Below are positions 52,887-59,215 of a stretch of 59,215 bases of DNA, one piece after another (the first letter of the stretch is position 1; each line of letters begins with the position of its first letter). Below the pieces are notes generated by a model, which worked only from the letters and a program-made list of their open reading frames with translations, searched no databases and was not told the origin of the DNA. Source of the stretch: Candidatus Eiseniibacteriota bacterium (GTDB lineage: Bacteria > Joyebacterota > Joyebacteria > Joyebacterales > Joyebacteraceae). The stretch is taken from positions 1 to 59,215 of the forward strand of contig JAUXGN010000017.1 in the NCBI GenBank assembly GCA_030622115.1, in the 5' to 3' direction. Made by a program: the position numbers and the translations under genes.

Positions 52887-54128
52887 CTACTTGCCCTGTC
52901 GCGCGCTCCTGGTTGATCCCGAAGCTTCAAGCGCGAACTTCGTCAGCGGTGGTCCGAGGACTTCGTTAACAAGGATCGATGCGAGTACGATGTTGACCAT
53001 AGCCCCCATGTAGGGGAGATGCGCAAACGCTGCAGTATCTTGTAGTACGAGAATAAGGCCTATTGCGACTCCTGCCTGGGGCAGGAGGGCGAGGCCGAGG
53101 TACTTACGTGTCGCTGGGGAATCCTGTGCCACGACGGCGCCGGCGAAGGCGCCTCCATACTTCCCGGCCGCCCTTGCGAGGAGGTAGACGATTCCCAGAA
53201 CGCCGGTCGTCAGGAGCGTCTTGATGTTGAGTTCGGTTCCCGCCAGTGCGAAGAACGCGGCGTAGATGGGGGGAGCGAGCGGTTCGAGAATCCGCATGAT
53301 CCTCGAATTCTTAGGAGAGAGGTTTATGATAAGGAACCCGACCATCATGTTCGCGATCAGAGGTGAGATGCGAAGCGAGATCGCGATCCCGCTCGTCAGA
53401 AGTACGAAGCCGAGCACAACGATGACGATCTCATTGCTTCTCTTCCTGTTGACGACCAGACGATGGACTATGTAGCCTACCACTGTGCCGAGCGCGATGG
53501 AGAACACGATCTCCCGTACCGGATGAAGCAACATACCAACGGGGCCGGCACCGCTTGTCCCGACCATTGCTGCTGCGAAGGCCATCACGAAACCGAAGAG
53601 AGTAATGGCGAAGGCGTCGTCGAGTGCCACGACTCCAAAAAGCGTGGAGACGAGAGGGCCGCGCGCTCTCAGTTCGCTTGCGATCGCGACGGTTGCGGCT
53701 GGGGCAGTGGCCGATGCTATCGCGCCGAGAAGCAGCGCCATTGGGAGTGGAGCGCCGAAGAGATAGAGCGCGCCGGCGACAGCGCCGAACGTGATCAGAA
53801 GCTGGAAGATGGTGATGATCAGTATGTTCCTGCCGGTCGTTCGCAGCTTGGAAATCCGGAATTCTGAACCGATTGTGATGGCGATGAGCCCCAGAGCTAT
53901 GTGCGGAATCGGAGCGAGGGACTCCACGATATGCTCGGGAACAACGTTCAGGATCGACGGACCGAGGACGAGTCCTGCGACGATGTAGCCGGAGATCGTG
54001 GGGAGCTTGAATCGTGATGCCAGCTTGCCGCCCGCGAACCCGGCAAGCAGGAGCGCGCCGACACCGAAGATGAGGTTGCCGTGCAGGAGATTCCTGAAAT
54101 CGATGAGTGCTTGCAGCATGATTGACAT
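52887..54128 (-). CDS. CPA2-family Na+(K+)/H+ antiporter (Kef/NapA-type)
   Basis: 413 residues, start ATG 54128-54126 with GGGAGAC upstream. Twelve to thirteen membrane helices; the N-terminal family motif FKLPTISGYIVAGLVLGPSIL and the central helix ALDDAFAITLFGF, where the Asp pair forms the ion site, are visible. No RCK/TrkA domain follows, so gating is not by the usual cytosolic NAD domain; the adjacent EIIA/PII gene may replace it. It exchanges monovalent cations for protons across the inner membrane. The minus-strand operon starts here and runs to 52047. Confidence 0.88.
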   Translation of the reverse strand: MSIMLQALIDFRNLLHGNLIFGVGALLLAGFAGGKLASRFKLPTISGYIVAGLVLGPSILNVVPEHIVESLAPIPHIALGLIAITIGSEFRISKLRTTGRNILIITIFQLLITFGAVAGALYLFGAPLPMALLLGAIASATAPAATVAIASELRARGPLVSTLFGVVALDDAFAITLFGFVMAFAAAMVGTSGAGPVGMLLHPVREIVFSIALGTVVGYIVHRLVVNRKRSNEIVIVVLGFVLLTSGIAISLRISPLIANMMVGFLIINLSPKNSRIMRILEPLAPPIYAAFFALAGTELNIKTLLTTGVLGIVYLLARAAGKYGGAFAGAVVAQDSPATRKYLGLALLPQAGVAIGLILVLQDTAAFAHLPYMGAMVNIVLASILVNEVLGPPLTKFALEASGSTRSARQGK

Positions 54129-54226
54129 CAGGTCTCCCGGTGCGCGTCGCCAACCCTAGATCCAACATCATAACACCTACGGCCGGCCACCGCCAGAACG
54201 CCCATTGTACAAGCCGCTCTGCTGCA

Positions 54227-54255
54227 ATGACAAACTCCCACAGATGTGCTATAAT
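54227..54255 (+). promoter_or_regulatory. Promoter of the C25 protease gene
   Basis: ATGACA (54227-54232) and TATAAT (54250-54255) with a 17-base spacer; five and six consensus matches. Transcription should start near 54262, with a leader of about 110 bases to GTG 54371. It is divergent from the antiporter operon. Confidence 0.8.
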
Positions 54256-54370
54256 GAGGGCTGGTGTTACACAAGGCTTTTTGTTGGTCCGGGGCTTCCT
54301 CGGGCCGGCGGATGGATTCACAACGAGTTTGATGACGGGTGATGTCGCACACGAACGTGGGAGGTGTACC

Positions 54371-57300
54371 GTGCCGAAGTCGTTACTCGCGCTGTTTCTC
54401 GTACTGCTGTTCTCGGCGACTCTTGTGTCTGCGGAGACGATCGTCTTGAGCAGTGGTGTTCAGGCCGTTACGGCCAGTGTTGTCGAGTCGGATATCGCGA
54501 CGACTGTTCTTGAGTATGAACTGTCGAGCATCATCAAGGGCGCCGTGGATATCGGCGGTGAGACCTACTACTCCATCTCACTTGGTGAGGAGAGCAAGAC
54601 GATGGAACTGGGTTTCCCCGCAGTTCCGAATGTCTGCCGAAGCATCATCATTCCCGATGATGCCGAGATGGCTGTTCGCGTGATCTCCTCGCACTATGTG
54701 GAGTTCGCGGGCGTACCGGTTGTTCCGTCAAAGGGGAACATCAAGCGTGATGTGGACCCCGCGAGTGTGCCCTACGCGTTCGACAAGTTCTACGATACCG
54801 ATGGATGGTATCCGTCCGAACTCGTGACGCTTCGTGATCCGTATGTCATGCGCGACTTCAGAGGCACCGTAGTTGAGCTCAATCCGATCCAGTACAACCC
54901 CTCGACTCAGACACTGCGTGTCTACGATTCGATCGCTGTCGAGGTCGTGAGCGTCGGTACGGCGAAGCGGAACGCGCTGACGCAGAGACCCGCCCTCATG
55001 GATCGGGAGTTCCGCAACATCTACGCGCGCCACTTCCTCAACTTCGCCGACGCACCACTCGATCGCTACCCGGCGGTCGACGATGGCGGCAACATGCTCG
55101 TCATCTGCTACGACGATGTCGACTTCCTGGCGGAGATGCAGCCTCTGGTCGATTGGAAAAACCAGATGGGTGTTCCGTGCGAGATGGTCACAGTGACAGA
55201 TGCCGGAGGCACGGCGGCCGCCATAGATGGCTACATCGAGGACTACTACAACACGAACGGTCTCACATACGTGCTTCTCGTCGGGGATGCGGCGCAGTGC
55301 CCGACGGTCACGGTTGAGAATCTCTCCGATCCGAGCTACTCGCTCATCTCAGTCGGCGATAGCTATGGGGACCTCTTCGTTGGACGCTTCTCTGCTGAGA
55401 ACAGCAGCCAGGTGGCTACGCAGGTCCTCAGGACGATCGAGTACGAGAAGAGGCCACAGGCCGGCGCAGAGTGGTATCACAAGGGCATGGGTGTCGCGTC
55501 CAACCAGGGACCGGGCGACGACGGCGAATACGACAACGAACACGAGGACTATATTCGGGATGATCTCCTCGCGTTCACCTACACGGAAGTGGATCAGATC
55601 TACGACCCAACTGCGACCGCAACCATGGTGACGACGGCTCTCGAGGACGGCCGGAGCATCATCAACTACACGGGTCACGGCTCGGTTACGAGCTGGGGGT
55701 CGAGCGGGTTCTCGAATAGCCACATCGACGCACTGACGAACGACAATATGCTTGGGTTCGGAGTGAGCGTCGCTTGCTATAACGGTCAGTTCGGCAGCAG
55801 CACATGCTTCGCGGAGGCATGGCTCAGAGCGACCAACAACACCAACGGGGAGCCGACGGGAGCGATCGGATTTTACGCTTCGACCATCGGCCAGTCGTGG
55901 AATCCGCCGATGGACGCGCAGGACGAAGTGGTCGATCTCCTGGTCGGGACCTCTGCTGAAGGGATTCGCCGGACGTACGGCGGAATCTGCTTCAACGGCT
56001 GCGGTCACATGATCGACGACTACGGAACGAATGGCGAGGATGAGTTCATCCACTGGACGATATTCGGTGATCCGTCGCTTCGCGTGCGTACCGACACGCC
56101 GGCCGCGCTCACTGTGAATCATCTGTCCGTGATCTACCCGAGCATGGTCACGTGGGATGTGGAAGTGTTTGCAGGTGCCAGTCCTGTCGATGAGGCGCTC
56201 TGCTGTCTCTACTACGATGGGACGATCTATGGCTCAGGGCTGACTGACGCGACAGGCAACGTTTCGATGGACATCACGACGGCCGTGCCCATCGGCGAAA
56301 TGCTGACTCTTACGGTCACGGGTTTCAACACCGAAACGTACACGGCTGATATCCAGGCGATAGTGCCGGTGACCTACACGATCGTTCCGTCGTCCATTCC
56401 GATCAGCACGCCGACGGATGTGACGATCACGATCCTGGATGACGAGGGACTGCCGCTGCCTGATGTCGAGCTCGCAGTCGACGGCTGGAGCTTCACGACT
56501 GTCGAGGGCACGACCAATATCGACGGTGAGGTGACCCTCTCGCTCGAGAGCGAGTACGGTCAGGATCTCACGATCATCGGCAGCGAGATCGGCGAGTCGT
56601 ACAACTGTCTCGAGGACGTCATCCCGGTGACGGGTGGTGTCGACTTCGCGACGCAGGATATCGATGCGGCGGTGGCGTCGATCGGTCTCTACGGTGCACT
56701 TGCTCCCTTCATCGAGGGCACGGTGACATTCACCAACTCCGAAGCCGAGTTCAATTACACGATCGAAGGCTGTGGCCTTGACGTCTCCGGTGGCTCCGAC
56801 ACTCAGTCGGTGCTCGATGTGGCTGTGACGCCGACGAGCGCGGGCATCGTCGCGGCGGCTATGGGCAAGGCCGGCTTCAACGTCTACTCTGAGGACATCA
56901 CGGTCCAGGTGGTGTACGGCCAGCTGGCGGGCGAGGTGTACGAGGCTCCCGCACGGGCGCCGATCGAGGGCGCGATCATCAAGGGGTACGCCTCGGGCGC
57001 TGATACAACCGGCGCGACGCCCGTCTTCACGGCGACATCGATCGCGGGCGGCGTCTACACGGTCGAGGGTGACCTTGAGGTGAACCACTACGATGTCTAC
57101 GTCCTCAAGTTCGGCTACATCACGCTCCTTGATGATGTATTCGTGATGTACGGTGCTAACGACGTAGACTTCTACATGGAGTTCGCACCTTCGGGCGTTG
57201 TGTCCGGCACGGTGACGGAGCTTAGTACGGGGACGCCTCTCGAGGCGACGATCAAGTTCTACCGAGCGGATGACATGTCGCTCTACGCGGAGACGATGAC

Positions 57301-59107
57301 GGATCCGGTGACGGGCGATTACTCTCAGTCACTTCCTTACTTCAACTACACGATGAACGTCCGTGCTTACCACCACATCCCCGCGACACTCGGGATCACA
57401 GTGGATGAGCCGACGGAGGTGTTCGACTTCCAGCTCGATGAGACTCTGGCGAACATTCTGCTTATTGATGATGAGAACTCGAAGCGGGAGCTTGTGAAGT
57501 ACGACAAGTCGGGCTCAGTCATCGACATTGGGACAGGCGGAGACAGAGTCAGGTCGGCGTCGGAGATCGAGACGGACCTGGTGGCACTCGGGTACGATGT
57601 GGTGCTGGAGACTTCAGCGACGAGCGATCCTCTGACCTGGATGAACTACGACTTCATTATCTCATCAAGTGGAGACGATACGACTCCGGTCGAAGACGAA
57701 GGCTACCGCACAGATCTCGAGGCGTACGTCGCAGGCGGCGGCAAGCTTCTGATCGAGGGCGGCGAGCTGGCGTACGATGCAGTAAGCTACCCGGGTTATC
57801 CCTCGTTCGCGGCGAACGTTCTCTACGCGAACGACTGGGAGCACGACTCGAGCGGCGATCTCAGGGTGTACGATGCATCGCACCCGGTGACGACGTTCCC
57901 GAACACGCTGGGTCCTATTACTGTCAGCTACTCGGGCTACGGCGACCAGGACTCGTACATTCCAGAGCCTGACGCCGACATAGTGATAGGCTGGTCTAAT
58001 TATCCGACGCTTGCGAGCGTGCTGGTGTACGACGACACGCCGGATCCTTCGAGCGGTCAGATAGTGTTCTACTCGTTCAACTACGCGGCGGCCGGCACCG
58101 GCCGGACGGATCTTCTTGAGAACACTGTGGTCTACCTGATCACCCAGGAGAGCGCACCGACAGGCGGTATCAGTGGTGTCGTGACGCTTGACGGAGAGAC
58201 AGATCACACAAACATCCTTGTGACGGCGAGTCCCGGTGGAGCGTCGACCTATACGAACCCGGCGGGGAAGTACAGTATCCTCGGGATGTACCCCGGGACA
58301 TACACGGTGACGGCGACGAAGACGGACTGGTTGACGGGTGTCGTTGAGGGTGTTGTGGTGAACGATGGTGTGGTAACGCCCGGCGTGAACATGGTGCTGA
58401 CGGCGACGACGACGTACGAGTACTGTGAGAGCCCGTCACTGTCGATCCCTGACAGCAGTCCCGCGGGCGTCTACGACTACCTGACGTTCCCTGACGACGT
58501 GGAGATCATGGAGATCGGGATCTACGTGAGCATCACGCACACGTACATCGGCGATCTGATCGTTGATCTTACGTCACCCGAAGGGACGACGGTTCGTCTA
58601 CACAACCAGAGCGGCGGCAGCGTACACAACATTGTCGGCTGGTATCCCGGTGATCTTGCCGTTGACGGCCCGGGCTCGCTTGATGATCTGATCGGCGAGA
58701 ACGCCCAGGGCGAGTGGACTATCTGGATCAGCGACAACGCGGGCGCTGATGTTGGTATGCTGAACAGCTGGTGCGTTCGTGTGATCGGAGGCACCGGCAC
58801 GGACGTAGCCGATGAGTTCGCTACGCCCGTGAGGTTCGAGCTTTCAGGTGTGAGTCCGAACCCGTTCAACCCGATGACGACGGTAACGTATGCGATGCCT
58901 GCGCCGGGTCACGTTGAGCTTGCTGTGTACAACGTGTCGGGTCGGCTGGTGAAGACACTTGTGGACGGTGATGAGACTGCCGGATGGCACGCTGTGGCGT
59001 GGGACGGCCGTGACGACAACGGCGGTTCAGTTGCCTCGGGCGTCTACTTCGCGCGGATGATGGCGGACGGCTTCACCGGCAGCACGAAGATGGTTCTCTT
59101 GAAATAG
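54371..59107 (+). CDS. Gingipain-like C25 cysteine protease with Ig-like, P-domain and C-terminal sorting domain
   Basis: GTG 54371, after GGGAGG, begins the signal peptide (SLLALFLVLLFSATLVSA); product 1578 residues. Residues about 40-210 resemble the C25 propeptide, followed by the C25 domain with catalytic His436 in NYTGHGSVTSWG and Cys469 in VACYNGQFG. Next come Ig-like and carboxypeptidase-regulatory-like beta domains (GVVSGTVTELSTGTPLEAT, GGISGVVTLDGETDHTN), then a proprotein-convertase P-type domain (YLTFPDDVEIMEIGIYVS, GEWTIWISDN) and the FlgD-like tail NPFNPMTTVTYAMP ... GVYFARMMADG ... KMVLLK. It is made as a large secreted pro-enzyme; clients of type IX-like export carry such tails. 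No secretion genes of that system are in the window. Confidence 0.92.
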   Translation: MPKSLLALFLVLLFSATLVSAETIVLSSGVQAVTASVVESDIATTVLEYELSSIIKGAVDIGGETYYSISLGEESKTMELGFPAVPNVCRSIIIPDDAEMAVRVISSHYVEFAGVPVVPSKGNIKRDVDPASVPYAFDKFYDTDGWYPSELVTLRDPYVMRDFRGTVVELNPIQYNPSTQTLRVYDSIAVEVVSVGTAKRNALTQRPALMDREFRNIYARHFLNFADAPLDRYPAVDDGGNMLVICYDDVDFLAEMQPLVDWKNQMGVPCEMVTVTDAGGTAAAIDGYIEDYYNTNGLTYVLLVGDAAQCPTVTVENLSDPSYSLISVGDSYGDLFVGRFSAENSSQVATQVLRTIEYEKRPQAGAEWYHKGMGVASNQGPGDDGEYDNEHEDYIRDDLLAFTYTEVDQIYDPTATATMVTTALEDGRSIINYTGHGSVTSWGSSGFSNSHIDALTNDNMLGFGVSVACYNGQFGSSTCFAEAWLRATNNTNGEPTGAIGFYASTIGQSWNPPMDAQDEVVDLLVGTSAEGIRRTYGGICFNGCGHMIDDYGTNGEDEFIHWTIFGDPSLRVRTDTPAALTVNHLSVIYPSMVTWDVEVFAGASPVDEALCCLYYDGTIYGSGLTDATGNVSMDITTAVPIGEMLTLTVTGFNTETYTADIQAIVPVTYTIVPSSIPISTPTDVTITILDDEGLPLPDVELAVDGWSFTTVEGTTNIDGEVTLSLESEYGQDLTIIGSEIGESYNCLEDVIPVTGGVDFATQDIDAAVASIGLYGALAPFIEGTVTFTNSEAEFNYTIEGCGLDVSGGSDTQSVLDVAVTPTSAGIVAAAMGKAGFNVYSEDITVQVVYGQLAGEVYEAPARAPIEGAIIKGYASGADTTGATPVFTATSIAGGVYTVEGDLEVNHYDVYVLKFGYITLLDDVFVMYGANDVDFYMEFAPSGVVSGTVTELSTGTPLEATIKFYRADDMSLYAETMTDPVTGDYSQSLPYFNYTMNVRAYHHIPATLGITVDEPTEVFDFQLDETLANILLIDDENSKRELVKYDKSGSVIDIGTGGDRVRSASEIETDLVALGYDVVLETSATSDPLTWMNYDFIISSSGDDTTPVEDEGYRTDLEAYVAGGGKLLIEGGELAYDAVSYPGYPSFAANVLYANDWEHDSSGDLRVYDASHPVTTFPNTLGPITVSYSGYGDQDSYIPEPDADIVIGWSNYPTLASVLVYDDTPDPSSGQIVFYSFNYAAAGTGRTDLLENTVVYLITQESAPTGGISGVVTLDGETDHTNILVTASPGGASTYTNPAGKYSILGMYPGTYTVTATKTDWLTGVVEGVVVNDGVVTPGVNMVLTATTTYEYCESPSLSIPDSSPAGVYDYLTFPDDVEIMEIGIYVSITHTYIGDLIVDLTSPEGTTVRLHNQSGGSVHNIVGWYPGDLAVDGPGSLDDLIGENAQGEWTIWISDNAGADVGMLNSWCVRVIGGTGTDVADEFATPVRFELSGVSPNPFNPMTTVTYAMPAPGHVELAVYNVSGRLVKTLVDGDETAGWHAVAWDGRDDNGGSVASGVYFARMMADGFTGSTKMVLLK

Positions 59108-59158
59108 GATGCGGTCCTGAGGGGCGGATCCGCGTCTTGCGGTCGGCGCCACTCGTCC

Positions 59159-59174
59159 GGCGCCTGCGGGCGCC
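59159..59174 (+). other. Short self-complementary hairpin after the C25 gene
   Basis: GGCGCC-TGCG-GGCGCC forms a 6-bp stem 50 bases past the C25 stop. No T run follows, so it is only a candidate 3'-end structure. Nothing else is supported in 59108-59215. Confidence 0.35.
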
Positions 59175-59215
59175 CTGACAGCCGGATCTGATACAAACGG
59201 GGAAGCGGGGTCCAC

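Noticed and set aside
54129-54226. Promoter for the antiporter operon (TATGAT on the minus strand)
   Set aside because: A good -10 is seen but no acceptable -35 at 16-18 bases, so not listed as a feature.
54122-54370. Upstream extension of the C25 protease to 54122
   Set aside because: It would cover the promoter (54227-54255) and antiporter start, and delay the signal peptide by 83 residues.
59027-59215. Minus-strand coding frame at the right edge
   Set aside because: It is largely antisense to the C25 tail and has no family features; high GC produces many such frames.

Overview
The window is a continuous stretch of chromosome-like, GC-rich DNA from an uncultured-looking diderm bacterium. 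Evidence for two membranes is a TamB-like translocation protein overlapping an Omp85/TamA-like barrel, a small outer-membrane barrel protein, and glycosyltransferases that include a GT9 heptosyltransferase type. Two large secreted proteases (a gingipain-like C25 and a subtilisin S8) end in the same 'PNPFNP...' FlgD-like C-terminal domain, as in the FCB superphylum and neighbouring candidate phyla (Eisenbacteria, Krumholzibacteriota, Latescibacterota, WOR-3 type lineages). There is no rRNA or tRNA gene here, so the phylum is an inference. Many genes start with GTG or TTG, and most lie on the + strand in short-gap or overlapping operons. I see no phage, transposon, CRISPR array or clear genomic island.

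Layout. 1-7.5 kb: the end of an upstream gene, a lipoprotein with a propeller, a MuiA/DUF4139 protein carrying a SusC-like carboxypeptidase-regulatory plus plug module, an orphan GlmL/MutL-type ASKHA protein, a bacteriohemerythrin and a small lipoprotein. 7.6-13 kb: a MATE exporter, then PfkB kinase, HAD phosphatase, zinc amidase and a PBP4-type DD-peptidase, partly overlapping and suggesting cell-wall metabolism. 13-19.7 kb: a signalling locus made of a LytS-like histidine kinase, a LytTR response regulator, a bactofilin-like membrane protein, a SpoIIE/RsbU phosphatase with the same four-helix membrane module as the kinase, and an aspartyl protease with PDZ. 19.9-24.5 kb: two secreted proteins of unknown function, RlmI methyltransferase and a radical SAM protein. 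24.6-29.3 kb: a glycogen-type set (DUF4912 protein and two GH57 enzymes), running directly into tamB-tamA (29.3-35.5 kb).

35.6-43 kb: groL with a good sigma-70-like promoter but no groES beside it; then a T-box riboswitch with a GUC (Val) specifier, a UGGU acceptor-pairing bulge and a 15-bp terminator, in front of an archaeal-type valS that leads into GT9, GT4 and a THEP1-like NTPase. 43-49.3 kb: a small membrane protein, a secreted esterase with a starch-binding-like domain, a histidine phosphatase, a tricorn-like protease and a small barrel protein. 49.4-54.1 kb (minus strand): the S8 protease, whose mRNA leader holds four 31-nt tandem hairpin repeats behind a consensus promoter, and a two-gene unit of CPA2 antiporter and EIIA-PII-like regulator. 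54.4-59.1 kb: the C25 protease.

The most unusual items are the shared-sensor LytS/LytTR/bactofilin/SpoIIE locus with three 20-bp repeats placed like an activator site, the valS T-box in a diderm of this type, the 31-nt hairpin-repeat leader, and the MuiA/TonB-plug chimera.
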